64,000 bases of DNA, taken from Termitomyces sp. T153 (Eukaryota > Basidiomycota > Agaricomycetes > Agaricales > Lyophyllaceae). The notes under the pieces are model-generated. The model had not been told where the DNA came from and ran no database searches. It was given only the letters and a program-made list of their open reading frames with translations. Below are positions 11,669 through 23,571 of the stretch, piece by piece. A program made the position numbers and the translations under genes. The stretch lies in assembly GCA_018296165.2 (NCBI GenBank), contig JACKQL020000062.1, positions 186,001 through 250,000 of the forward strand. Reading direction: 5' to 3'. The stretch's first letter is position 1. Every line of letters begins with the position of its first letter.

Positions 11669-11915
11669 GTCAAGGATGCACCAACTTCAATTTCAATACC
11701 TTGGGATGTTCTCAACGAACCTTTGTTCATCTTCATCAGATAGATAGACTCGGAACAATTGCTGTTCCGACATGGTCTCAGATGCTGTTCAACACAGAGT
11801 TTTAACCGATATCACACCGAGTTTCGGGAGGAGAAGATTTAGATGGGATGTGGGCTGCCGGCTGTCACCAAACATGTATTCGTGATCTCGAATAATGATA
11901 TCTGCAATCATACTA

Positions 11916-14221
11916 TTACAGCCCAACGACCCGACCACCTGGTAGTCTCGCATGAGTGAACTTTGTTTGTGGCGGAACCAAAGTCTTTGAAATATCATGA
12001 TCAGTAATGGGCGCGAGAGTTCCGCTTTGTTCGTCGAGTGTGATGTTGTTGAGGGCCGCATTGACTTTCCTCTGGTATGTGTTCCCTGCAGAATCGCTGT
12101 AAGCGAACGTATTGTTGTTCGTTCCATTTCCAGTGTTTCCTGATGGGCTAATATTGAAAAAGGCCACTAGAATTCGAGCCAAAAGTTACCCGATGCAGTA
12201 TATGATAGCAAAGACCCTTGAACTGACCTGCCGTTTGATGTTCGGTTATATTGGACCTCGGAATGGCTGGGAATGGAAGCAGATCACGATTGTACGAGTG
12301 GTCAAACGACGCTACAACTATTGCTCGACATCAGTCAAGGCTGAAAAAAGTATGTGGTCAGGAATCGTACAACTGTTCCCACTAGGATCAAGGAAGGTCA
12401 TATTGATCCCCAAAGGATAAGAAAAGCTATCCAGCACCGTTGTGACGTTGTTGATTGATGACAACGATTGTCCCGATGCGGTTTGGAGGACATTCTGTAG
12501 ACATAGGACAATTAAAATATTTGTGTTTTGCGAAAAACCCCTACCTGAATAGTCGTATTTTCTAGAAAACTTTGAATATTGGAATATTGGAGGTCCTGCG
12601 TCCATATTACATGCATGAGCTCCCCGCTTCCGCTGATGATGTCTGCTTCAATATGAATCTTCCTGGTAGCAGTCACTGTGATGTTGATATCTCCGTTATC
12701 TGCCACGTTTCCCGTGGTTGTAGCAGACGCGAAGGGTTGTGCCATGTAGGACGTGATATTGCCGGTGGTACGGTTTGACGACTCGTCGGTATTGACTTGT
12801 AATAGGCCAGAAACAAACCAATTTTGTAGGATGGTATGGTTTGTCTCGGCCGACGCAACATCAATTGTGATATTGTGTGGTTCTCCGTCGGCAAAGACTG
12901 GGACGAAAGGTGTCAAGTCCAAGAAGTATGTAGGAAGGTCGAGAGCTCCATAAGATGTAATTGGCCTACCGGGATTGCAAAGTCAGGAATTATGGGAGAA
13001 CTGATATGACCATCAACTTACCTCCAAGCGGTAGGTGCAATCCCACCGGTGAATATTGTAGCATACGGAAATGCAACTCCCGCAACTTGGTTATCCACGA
13101 GCAGTCTAACTTCCCGGAATGGCCCACGCTGAGACGCCGTGCCGGGAGGCAAGTTGGGAAGAAATTCGTCGGCTATGTTGAAGTACTGGAGACCCACGTG
13201 TGAGGAAGAGCCTGACAATATAAATGAATTTCGGAACAGACCCAAAACTCTTCTGCGCCATTCCCCGATGCATATAGCTCAGCGAACACGCTGATAGTAT
13301 TCTGCGGTAGTGTGACATTCAGCTTGAGTCAAGAATATGTCAGACTCCCCTCAACGTGAGAAATGTCTTCATTACCGAAAAACCTGGAGGAACTGAGGCA
13401 TCGTTTCCTGTATCGTTTGCTAATGTCGAGAGTGGGATGATGAGGTCAGACCTCATAGCTGGGGGATGCACTGAAGATGACGCAAAATATGTGGCGTGTA
13501 ACGTTGCTAGGGGTAAGTTGAGGTCAATGCGAGATTGATTGAAAACTGCATTTACTCACCGGAGTAGATACCATCGAGCCCAGGCTGGATCAAGTTATCG
13601 AGCTGAAGTATGAAAGTGCCTGGTTTGGCGAATAGAGGAATATATCGTGTAACGTCCTTGATATAGGTCCAGATGATTCCGTCTCGCGTAGGTTCTGGGG
13701 TCGATGTTCTCCAGACTTGCCAATAGGTAGGTCAGTATCCATTTCGACTTCAAAGACAATTCAAGGCATACTCTCTACGTTTTGAAAAGTAAATACTCCC
13801 AGTCGATCAAATTGAGTTCCATTAGAGGTAACGGTAAAGTTCAATGTAACGGCGGCCCAGGAGCCAGGAGAGCCACAATCGGTTGGTGGTCTACAACTGA
13901 TGAATATTGGTCCTGACGGAAATAGATGCGATAACGAACGTCAGCTCCACCACTTCCGCACTAAAGGGTGTAAATTCAATAACATGCGTGCCGTAGCGAG
14001 TGTGCCGGACTTTACCTCCCAAAAGAAAAAGCGAAGTCACGCCTAAAAGAGTATGAACGTATCTCTCGAAATGATCATAGGAGACTTCCTCACTGTAACA
14101 CTTGGACAGTGCACTGCTTGGCATCTTGCGGGACAAGGGGGGGCTCAGCTACTTGAAAGTCAACAAGAACTGCACTTTGTACAAGCACAAAGACCTGAAG
14201 CAATGTGAGGAATAGAAACAT
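11916..14221 (-). CDS. Secreted peptide-N4-(N-acetylglucosaminyl)asparagine amidase A-like protein
   Basis: PNGase A-type enzymes (PF12222 family) remove N-glycans from glycopeptides. The start MFLFLTLLQVFVLVQS is a signal peptide. Family blocks can be followed across many short exons: CTVQVLQRDFAFSFG, SWAAVTLNFTVTSNGTQFDR, FQNVEVWRTSTPEPTRDG, GPFREVRLLVDNQVAGVAFP with TGGIAPTAWRPI, LDLPTYFLDLTPFVPVFADG, and late NTFAYSDSAGNTYQRKV. Several NxS/T sites fit a secreted protein. The C-terminus FTHARLPGGRVVGL ends at 11916. A broken paralogue lies directly upstream on the same strand. The family assignment is firm; the enzyme activity is inferred. Confidence 0.85.
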
Positions 14222-14394
14222 TGTCAGGCACTCTGTGATAGGGACTCGAGATATGAAAGAAAACAGAAGATCAGCCCATGAGACGGTTCGCTACTTATAG
14301 GAGTTCAACAGTAACTCCCACGCGAGTAAAAGCGCAAACATGTATCCGGATTCCAGAGAACAGGGGATGATTTTGACTCGTGGCGGCGCCATTT

Positions 14395-15607
14395 TTAGGT
14401 GATGGAGCACAAGATAGTTGCGTGACCACAACCTTCTACTTTCTGGAGTCTCACTTGACCATCATGATGGTTGTGGACAAAGAGTACTGATACATCGTGA
14501 CGAAGTCGGCGTCTGAGATTTCTGTCTTCCTCGATTATGACATTTAGGGATGCGTTGATTCGTCCGGTGTGGGTAGGTAATTCCAGCGGAATCAGTGTAG
14601 CTGAAAGTATTGGCGCTCGTCGGACAGCCTCGTCCCCGTTCTTATAATCACTCCCCGTCATAAGTTGATAGAATCCATCGTAGAATGTCATAAGAAATGA
14701 ACTAGGTCCGGAGTAACCTGAGTTTCTTATGTGTGGTTTGGCGCTCCTTGATGGTTGACAGGGGGAGATTGGTTCAATTGTACGAATGCTCAACGTATCA
14801 TTGAGGAGTCAGACAGGATGGTTTGGGTTGGTGTGAACACGTACAATTAATCAGTCCATTGAGGATTTCGGTATGGAAAATCGAATGCAAAATCGATATT
14901 CAAAGGATATAAGAAAAATGGGTAGGCCGTCGTGTGTAGAGACAGCTCGCACAAAAGCAGTTGATTGCAAGCCTTCCGAGCTTGTAGGTGAAGAATCGAC
15001 CAGCAGAGCCATATTTGGATATTGGAATATGCATATGCAGGTTCTTGTGACCTCGGCCTCCACGTAGAGATTACGAGAATCCTTCTACAGCGATGTTGAC
15101 TGCACCAGGACCCACGCTAACGGTAGTGATCATACAGAGGTGCACGAAGTTCCATTTATCCCAGACTGGGAAGAATCGATGACTTTAACAGGCCAGAAAA
15201 ACCTACCAAATTTGGAGCAGCGGTATGCCCATTCTCGGCAAATAATCAATACATATGTAAGTAGTAAATTCGTGAGGCCTTCCATCAGCGACAATAGGAG
15301 CAAATAGAATGACATTGGCATCCGGAAAATAGCTTGACAAGTCGAGTGCACCGTGGCCGATGGGGCCTGCAATGCAAATCGAGCTATCGTTTTAACCTCA
15401 AGTAACAGTGGACGGTCAAGGCCGGACAAGTACGGGTAGACAGCGCTTACGATTTGACCCACCAATCAGCAGCCGGACTTCTTGAAATGGCCGGGAAATG
15501 CTCTGTCCATGGAGGCTGGGTAGTTTCGTTCGTTCAAATACTTTCGGACCGGTCGATACAGGGAAGGCATGTATAAAGATGACATACCTAGAACTGTTCT
15601 TGCGCAT
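14395..15607 (-). pseudogene. Broken second copy of the PNGase A-like gene
   Basis: Segments colinear with the neighbouring PNGase A-like gene can be read in scattered frames: RPFQEVRLLIGG (matches GPFREVRLLVDN), GHGALDLSSYFPDANVIL with PIVADGRPHEFTT (matches the LDLPTYF and FADGEPHN block), VEAEVTR (matches HIEADI), then NTFSYTDSAGITY (matches NTFAYSDSAGNTY). The last block continues as RINASLNVIIEED only after a frame change near 14556-14580, so the C-terminal part is frameshifted. The N-terminal signal peptide and first blocks are not found. Same orientation and adjacency suggest a decayed tandem duplicate. An intact gene with unusual splicing is less likely. Confidence 0.65.
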
Positions 15608-15907
15608 TCACGGAAGCAATACTAGAAAAGTATCGAATAGAAAAACTTGGTACTGAAGCCTCCCTGTGTTGTTCACAAGGTTAGAAATAAGTACAATAAG
15701 GTCAGCTATATCAAGAATCGATGCATAAAGCTTAAGGCCTTAAGGTGTCGAATGACTGATGCCCTCGTGGTTTTACGGTAGATGATAAAATCTAAATGCG
15801 ATACACAGCATATGGACAGTCTACATGTTACTTGTATGCATCCTATCCTATCCTATCCTAAGAAGAGATATAACCGGGATTGGTTACAACGTACAGTCTT
15901 CGAGTCT
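15608..15907. repeat. Intergenic stretch with a short CCTAT microsatellite
   Basis: No gene is seen in these 300 bp. A pentanucleotide run of about four CCTAT units lies at roughly 15839-15860. The rest is AT-rich and lies between the PNGase pseudogene and the stop codon of the Pmp3-family gene. Confidence 0.6.
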
Positions 15908-16863
15908 TCAGAACTGATGCTGGAAAACTTCTTCACCTTTCGCCGCCGACTCCTTTCCTGCGGGTTGTCCATTGTGGTCAGCGTAGAGACCACCCTCGGG
16001 ATCCTCTGGGAACTCAACCACAGAATCACGAGAATCAGAGGTATCATCTGCAACTGAGGACCTATTTTTCTTCTTCTTTCTCTTTGATTTCTTTCCCTGT
16101 TCCTGTGATTGGGAATATGCATCTTCCGTCATCGCCCATCGATCCTTCTTCACCTTCTTCACCTTCTTACGTTTTGGAAGGGCAGCGTCCTCAAAATTGG
16201 CGGGATAATGCCATCTGGACGAACCGCCACTGGAATCAGGATTGTAATAGGATTCGTCTTCTGGGCGCCAAAGGTCGCCATTGGGCTGCCTCTGAGGGCG
16301 TGATTCGTTAAGTGATATATCGACGCTGGAGGCCTGCTCCTGTCCTTCTGCATACGGCTGGCCTTCCAGGGCGGAGCGTGGAAGGCGGTCGTTGTACCGA
16401 TTAGCCCATTGCGACCTGCGCTGATGCCGCTCGATAGTCGAGGTATCCACGAGACCATATCGCTGCGCCCATTTAGGTGTGCGTGCATGATTCTTGTTAT
16501 TTCGAATGTTCTGCAGGGCTAGCTGAGCAGAGTTGTACAAGTAACGTAAGTGGTATTACCTGGATATAAAAATTGTGGCCGTGGCCTGGAGGAAAATTTG
16601 AGCAGAAGAAAGAGAACAGAAGACAGATAGCTTACCAGGTATATAACCGCATATAGTCAGAAGAAGATTAAGCCAGAAATCCTTTCCTATTCCAAACCTT
16701 GCGGCGACGGCTAGCGAACATGAGTGAGAAGATCGGGGCTAGAACGGAGGGACAGACCGAGCGGGGGGAAAAGAGTACCCATGATGAAGAGGATGACGGC
16801 GTAGCCGTGGTGCCGCTTGGGCTTGAGGTCAACATTGGAGGGCTGGGCATAGAAGGAGGACAT
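15908..16863 (-). CDS. Pmp3/UPF0057-family membrane protein with long hydrophilic tail
   Basis: Small fungal Pmp3/Sna proteins are two-helix membrane proteins linked to membrane potential and salt tolerance. From the ATG at 16863, four exons give MSSFYAQPSNVDLKPKRHHG, then helix 1 (GYAVILFIMGTLFPPLAVAA) and helix 2 (DFWLNLLLTICGYIPG), with the family's FPP and GYIPG signatures, then the HNFYIQNIRNN exit. Unlike short Pmp3 (about 55 residues), this one has a long charged tail with a lysine block (KKSKRKKKKNRSS) and an acidic end, more like yeast Sna3. Intron phases all fit. It is divergent from the C2H2 gene, with 110 bp between start codons. Confidence 0.85.
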
Positions 16864-16973
16864 TGGACAAGTAGGACTAGCTCACATCATGAATTCAAGC
16901 GTTTTGGCGGCCGGTCGATGGCTGTGCGCTTACCCTGGGTATCTCTTGCCAAATCCGGCTCACCACTCATACC

Positions 16974-18945
16974 ATGGACCACGACGACCATGTCCTCAAC
17001 CTCTCTGACGTCGTTCACGACGAGACAATTGACGACGACACCCACCTCGATTCATCTCCAAGTCCTCGCGGCGACGACAAATCTCCTTCAGAATCGCCCT
17101 TTGACTCGGAAATCCGTGCGCCCTATTCTAGTGGCTCTGCCCACGCCCCACTCACTTCAGATAATCTAGCCATCGCCACACTCGAACGCGAACTCGTGAG
17201 CTTACTCGATGAGAACTCATCAGCGGCACATAATGCCCTGATGAACGCTGCCGCTCAACAAAGGCTCGCAAATATACTGGCTTCCAACAACAACGTTGGG
17301 AATGAAGAGTCTGGTGATAACCTCGCCAGTCTCGGCATAAATCTGGATGGTATTGCTGCTATGCTACAGGCCGCCAATGCGCAGAATGAACAACAACGCG
17401 TGGGGGATGAATTAGCCGCAAAGGTATCTGGATACGCGCCTCAACGCGAGGCCGGGCTATCTAGGAAGGAACAACAAACGACCAGGACCGCCCCTGCTTT
17501 CCACTCGCTCACTGCTGGAGAACCTCCTTCATCTCACAGGACAAGGAGGAGAGGAGAAGCTAAAAGTGGGTCAGAAGGCTCCGATTACCTCTTCACCGAT
17601 CATGACAGTGCAAGTGACCCTGAAGATCTGGGTGTCGACGAGCACGGACAATCATTAATAGCTCCCGAAAGCTCACGGGCGCGCGCGAGTACGCCTTCAA
17701 GGAGCTCTCCCCCCGTACCTGGGGAGTTTTCCGATATCAGTGACATCCTAAACCAGCTTTCCGCCCAGTTTGAACCCGGTCCTGCCCACGGGCATGGACA
17801 TGAGATATCGACACCAGACTCTTCTCCTGTAGTGTCTCATATGCATCCTCAGCTGTCGCGAGCCGATTCGCCCATGACACAATCGACGAATCCCGACATG
17901 ACATCCATATCTCGTCCAGCAGTATCTCAGCCTGTCGCATCAACATCTACGATGCTCCACACAGCTAATGAGTTGCTAAGAAAGGTTCCGAAAAGGCCAA
18001 AAGAAAAGGACAGGGGACCTAATGTTCACGCTTGTGAGCAGGACCATTGTAACAAATCCTTTACTCGGAGGAGCGATCTTGCTCGACACATGCGAATACA
18101 CACTGGAGAACGACCGTTTGTCTGTAACCACGAAGGATGTGGGAAAACGTTTATACAGGTAGCTGTTGCACTCTATCGACGATTAGCTTGTTACTGACTA
18201 CTACAAGCGGTCGGCACTTCAGGTTCATGCACGAGTGCATACCGGGGAGAAGCCTCACTGTTGTGAATACCCAGGATGCGGAAAGACATTTGGCGATTCT
18301 AGCAGTCTTGCACGACATCGGAGAACGCACACAGGAAAGCGGCCTTACAAGTGTGAGGATCCTACATGCGAAAAGACATTTACTCGGCGAACAACTCTCA
18401 CCGCACATATGCGCACTCACGACCCATCTTGGGTACCAGATCCTAATGTGTAAGTTAGAGCATCCGAGGAAGTTTACGTACTAAATATTGGGTACAGAAA
18501 ATATAATTTTAAGGGGAAGAAGCGGAAAACGAACGAGGAGGATGAGGACGACCGAGATCTAGTTGAATCAGTACGGACAATATCTGCGTTGTTTCAAGCG
18601 GGGAATGACATGCCATCGGCATCTGTCGACAAGTCTTTGGAGGTACGGGTGGCGAGCATCAGCGCGGAGATCGCGGCTGCTATTGCAAAGGCTCGATCGC
18701 GGACATATAATGATGAGGACGAGGACGATGATGAGCAATCTGGCTCTGGGCAGGAGATTGATGGTCCTGAGATAATTGGCCCCAATACCAGCGGGATACG
18801 AGGGCTGGGCAGAGGTGATACCCGGGGAGAAAGGGATGAGAGACACTCGGTTGAGGAGGAGGATGATAGCGATGCCTTCCCAGTACCATTGAGAACGCGC
18901 AAGAGTAAGGACTCACCAGTAGTTGGTACGAAGAGGAAACGCTGA
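16974..18945 (+). CDS. C2H2 zinc-finger transcription factor, four fingers
   Basis: A long Ser/Asp-rich N-terminal region (residues 1 to about 340) precedes four consecutive fingers with C-x4-C spacing and TGE/TGK linkers: [38 protein letters not shown] (split by intron 1), [19 protein letters not shown] and [19 protein letters not shown]. Intron 2 follows the last finger. The C-terminal part is basic then acidic ([15 protein letters not shown], then [12 protein letters not shown]) and ends KRKR, so nuclear localisation is likely. Tandem fingers of this type bind DNA; the targets cannot be predicted. I do not recognise a named orthologue. Confidence 0.85.
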
Positions 18946-19127
18946 GCACTAACACCCTGATATGTTGTTTACTTGTAACTATGCACTGATTGAGAAGCGG
19001 GCCGCGATCTCGCTTAGATAACTCGAAATGCCGGTGAAAACAGCTGAATTCCGCAACGGTGCACCGCCCGATCTGGCCCGTTTGATATAAGAGCGACGAG
19101 CGCGCATCAGCCTTTTCATCTTGCTCA

Positions 19128-20459
19128 ATGGCCACCGAAGAAGCACCAAGCGTCGACCTCATCACTCTTACCCGGTGTGTGTCGTCTATGTCTGTTCGCT
19201 GTCGCCATGGTTAACGATATCCTCGCAGCCATGTCCTTTCAGACCAGCTAAGATTGGGCGCGTCTGCGACGGGCGACTTGACCCTTCTGTTGACCGCGAT
19301 CCAAGTGACTTCCAAGTTCATTGCTACCAATGTCAGGAAAGCCAGGCTGATCAACCTGTAAGCCCTCTGTTGGCATATAAATACGTGATCTAACCCCTCT
19401 TCACACCAGCGTTGGCCTTGCCGGGGAGACGAACGTTCAGGGCGAGGAACAGAAGAAGTTGGACGTATTGTCAAATGATATCATGGTCAACGCCCTCCGC
19501 GCCTCGCGCAAGACTGCGGTTCTCATCTCGGAGGAAATAGAAGATGCAATAATCATTGAAGAGCCATATAAGGGCGCATACTGTGTCGTTTTCGACCCTC
19601 TGGATGGAAGCAGCAATATCGATGCCGGTGTCAACATTGGAACTATCTTCGGAATATACAAAGTTGTAGGTGGTCCTGATCGCACGTCTACATACAGCAC
19701 CTTAGCTCCAAACTCTTCCAGAAACCTGGTTCCAAAGGGACGGTAGAGGATGTTCTTCGCCCGGGGAACGAGATGGTTGCAGCTGGGTACACTATGTATG
19801 TATCGACCACCCATCTGGTGCACGGCAACTTATGTCCATGAATCAAGGTATGGCTCGTCCGCGAATCTTGTGCTCTCCACAGGCCACGGCGTCAACGGCT
19901 ACACGTTGGATGCTTCACTTGGAGAGTTCATTCTCACCCATCCGAATGTACGTCCGCTTGTCGCGTCCCCGGCCTTGGTTCTGACATCCCGAAGATTCAA
20001 ATCCCAACAAGAGGCAAGATATACTCCTTCAATGAAGGAAATTCGATGTACTTCCATCCTCCAGTAATCAATTACCTAAATTCTATCAAATACCCCGTGC
20101 CACCCAAAACGCCTTACAGTGCACGATATATTGGTTCTATGGTTGCTGATGTACACCGCACGCTTCTTTATGGGGGCATTTTCGGATACCCAGATGATAA
20201 AAAGAGCAAGAGTGGAAAGTTGAGGCTACTATATGAGGCATTCCCTATGGCATTCCTGACTGAACAGGTACGTTGATCTGTAATCCCTGGCGAGAATGTC
20301 ATCTTATTGGATGTCCCAAAGGCGGGCGGCATTGCAACAACAGGTACCGGACGAATTCTAGACATTGTCCCAAAGAGCATCCACGAGCGGTGCTCAGTGT
20401 TTCTGGGCAGCAAAGACGATCTACAGGATCTGATGAAATTTTATGCTGAGAAGAAATAA
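19128..20459 (+). CDS. FBP1: Fructose-1,6-bisphosphatase
   Basis: Gluconeogenic enzyme converting fructose-1,6-bisphosphate to fructose-6-phosphate in the cytosol. Exons reconstruct the family: [40 protein letters not shown], the metal site block VISEEIED-type ([12 protein letters not shown]) and [20 protein letters not shown], then [20 protein letters not shown], substrate loop [40 protein letters not shown], and the end [20 protein letters not shown]. Six or so short introns. Length is about 345 residues, normal for eukaryotic FBPase. Single-copy and intact here. Confidence 0.95.
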
Positions 20460-20534
20460 GATGTTTGTATCTGTTAACTTTGAATTTGTGTATCAAGTAT
20501 TATATACAACAAATGATGAATATTCTAAACCTCA

Positions 20535-21924
20535 ATGACTTCGAAACCTCGTATCAGTCTTAGGCTCTCTGCAAAGCCCCTCGATATAGATCACAATTCT
20601 CAGGTAAATGAGCGCTGAGACAGCCTTAGACAGTACTCACTCGCTCGTCCTAGTTTGCCAGAGCAGAGCCACCGAATCGTAAAAGAACAAAACGTCTCGT
20701 ACTCTCTGACGACGAAAGTAGTGATCAGGACCCGGCCGATTCAGCTACTTCGAGCTCTCCTCATGAGCATTTGAATCAACGCTTGCACACATCAGTAGAG
20801 GATTCTGGCTCTGAACTTACTGAGCCCGAACCTGAGCCCGAGCCCGAGCCTGAATCTGGGCCATCTCCTCTTTCTCAACCTTCCTCATCTTCTCTTCTAA
20901 AGCGGACTCAAGATCGAAAGCTCACTGATGGACCGCCTGCCAAAAAGAAACGGGTACAACAGGAAAGTTCTGATGAGGAATATCATAATGCTGCACCTTC
21001 CGGAGACGATGACAACCTCATAATCCACACGAAACGCCAGTCGAAGCTTACAGCCAAGGCTCAAGCCATCAAGGGCAAAAGTAAATCATTTTCTGTCGGG
21101 GAGCGGAAGGCTGGACGAACACAACAATCTATTTCTACAGAGGCAACTCGAAAAGCAAAGACAAAGCGAACGCGGGAAGTAGAGGATGATCCTGTCGATG
21201 TCGTCAATGACACAGAGACTAGACCGGATACTCGCAGCCCTTCACCGCCAAAGGAGACGGTAGCTCCGCCTGCAAAGCGTCGTAAGTACCCAACAATCAA
21301 AAAGAATAAGGGGGCGGGCGCAACGACCGATGCTGTGCCATCTTCAAAGACAAGTTCTAATGTTGCCATAAAGTCTGCTCTCCCTAAAGCGCCCGATCTT
21401 CCAAAACCTACCTTGGCAGGATCAAGAGTGCCTCCCATGATGGTCGGGAAGGCCGAACTCGATCTTAGAGACGAAAGTGTGTATAAGGCGATATTTAATC
21501 AGGTGCGTTGATTTCTTGTTCGTGACACAGTGTCGTTGACAGATCATCTTATAAAGTCCGGTGGCAACACACCGCGTTCAGGATTAGCCAGACAGAGAAA
21601 GGAGGAAGAGAGACGGAAGGAATTAGACAAAATGAGAGATGAAGCAAGGGAAAAAAGATTGTCTGAGATGGTAAGTTGACGCTACATAGTATTCTAAAAT
21701 TTCTTGACTTTTGGTATCAGATCCCATCTTTCGATCTGCAAACTCAATACGAGAAGATTAAGCGGTTTGAGGAAACGTTGGGACGTCGTTCTTTGTTCCC
21801 AAATGTTCTTGCTGCCGCATGGAGAGATCTCTACGACACGGAAAGAAAGAAGGCATTCATGGAGCAAACACGGACGTCAGGTGGGAATAGCCAAAGAGGA
21901 GGGTCAAACGCCCTCCCACCGTGA
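20535..21924 (+). CDS. Lysine/serine-rich nuclear-type protein, unidentified
   Basis: The start at 20535 gives MTSKPRISLRLSAKPLDIDHN, then an intron and a long low-complexity region. It includes LSDDESSDQ, an EPEPEPEPEPES run coded by a GAGCCC/GAACCT repeat, several basic patches (PPAKKKRVQQ, PPAKRRKYPTIKK) and Ser/Thr stretches. A later exon (after an acceptor giving SGGNTPRSGLARQRK) encodes a strongly charged helix RKEEERRKELDKMRDEAREK. The last exon ends RSLFPNVLAAAWRDLYDTERKKAF. Multiple nuclear-localisation-like patches suggest a nuclear, perhaps chromatin or RNA-associated, role. No domain is recognised. Confidence 0.7.
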
Positions 21925-22368
21925 ATTATGTAAGTGGATGATATTGATGTCTTCGTTGGAATCGTTAATACATTTTTGGTCCCACTATCATATGAAAGAT
22001 GATGTATATAAATGACGTATTAATTTATATCTTAACAAGGGCATGCCGTGAGGTTTTGTACATCGGGATTCTAGCACTTCTGATAAGTACGGCCAAGGAT
22101 GTTCAGTGTTCCAAGAAGATCTTAACCGCAACGAGACGGAATTAATACGTCGGGACATTTCTGAAGAATTCAGCAACAACAGATTAGACTTTAGACTCGA
22201 ATGTGACCTTGTTGATTTTCAAATGGAGCATTCACCGTACTTATGATTGACTTTTGTTTTCGTTTAGCGTCCAATAAACATCGAAACAGTCGCCGAAATC
22301 TTTGAAGGAGCTTTGTGGTCATCTAGTGACTTGAGAGCTGAGATGGTTCTGGACGGAAAGAATAAAGG
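21925..22368. other. Convergent intergenic region, nothing recognised
   Basis: These 444 AT-rich bp separate the 3' ends of two convergent genes. I see no tRNA, repeat or credible coding frame. Polyadenylation signals for both genes are expected here. Confidence 0.5.
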
Positions 22369-23524
22369 TCATTCATGTGTATTTAGTACGGATTCTAAAC
22401 TGTCTGCAGCCTTCTGTATCTGGGCGAAACAAGTCAGAAACCATTTCTTGGGGTCTCTTTGGTATGAGGTTGAAGTTTGCAAGTTCATTGCTGGCAGCTG
22501 GTCCGCTAAATCTGGCTCCTGTAGAAGCTCTAGAAGAGTCGAACGAAGATTCTCGATGACTTTTATGAATGCAGCCAACTCTGCCGTGATTTCCGAAGGG
22601 GTCTGAGGGGTGTATAACGTAGACACGAGATCGTCAGAAGCAACGACAAGTGAAGATGAATGTGGAGGTAGAGAATCCAGACTTTTGACGAAGCGTGATG
22701 ACAAGTCGAGTTGGGGCCCGGCTGATACTGTCAATACATTCCTGATGATGCGGTCATGAAGAAGTGTAGAGAGACGAAGCATGGCATGGACCTATTTGAA
22801 TTCAATGAGAGGAAATTCGTGTAAAAAAGACAAGATAGCAAACCTTCTTAGTTCGCTCCAGTTCTTCGCTGGTCATGGGCGTCCGAGAATCCATACCGAG
22901 TTCGCTCCATCCATCATCTTCCCAGTCACCTGCAGGTGCGTTATCTGCCGAGCTTTGTGTCGTAATCATCCCATCAACCTCTTGAAGTCCATCGTCTAGA
23001 GAGGCATGGTTCTGCGCCAGTACTTTTTGTACGGCGGCAGCGTTATCGTGAGATAAACCGGATCGTGCATGGTTGATAATTTCGTGTACAGCGCCCGTCC
23101 TCACCAGATACTCATCACCAGCCTTACCCGTACTCCTTCCCCGTTGAATTTCTTCAGCATCGAGAAAAGTCTGGAGTAGAGCCTTCACAGATACAATGAG
23201 ATCTCTTGCCACCGAGATGATCTCTCGAGTCAAAGTAGACCCGTGCTTTGGGCCAAAAAGACGAACACAGTGGCAGAGAGCGGTAACTTTGTCGGATATG
23301 TCTTTAAGAGGGATTATAGATGCAGAATATGTGGGAGACGAGGGCTTGAGAGCAAGAGATAGCTTTGTGGTGGCTGCATAGATGAGGGAGAGGAGAGAGA
23401 TGAAATCTGTGCGTAGTGTGGGGAGATCTGGTGGATTCTGGGGAGGCGAGGAGGGGACATCGAGGGACTGGAGAGCGGCTTGGCAGGCAGCGTGTGTGAG
23501 TCGAAGAGACTCGGTCGCTGACAT
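22369..23524 (-). CDS. GCIP (cyclin-D1-binding protein 1)-like domain protein
   Basis: Two exons joined by a GT-AG intron of about 50 bp. The helical N-terminal half (TDFISLLSLIYAATTKLSLAL, then ALCHCVRLFGPKHGSTLTREI and ARDLIVSVKALLQTFLDAEE) resembles the Grap2/cyclin-D-interacting (GCIP, PF13324) fold. A central acidic linker (GDWEDDGWSELGMD) is followed by a second helical region (TSEELERTKKVHAMLRLSTLL). Human CCNDBP1 modulates helix-loop-helix factors and cyclin D; the fungal role is unknown. Its start codon is only 47 bp from the start of the divergent i-AAA protease gene. Confidence 0.7.
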
Positions 23525-23571
23525 GACAGTCCAGGAAAGACCACGTGCCTCCTACTTTTTCTTCAACTTCC

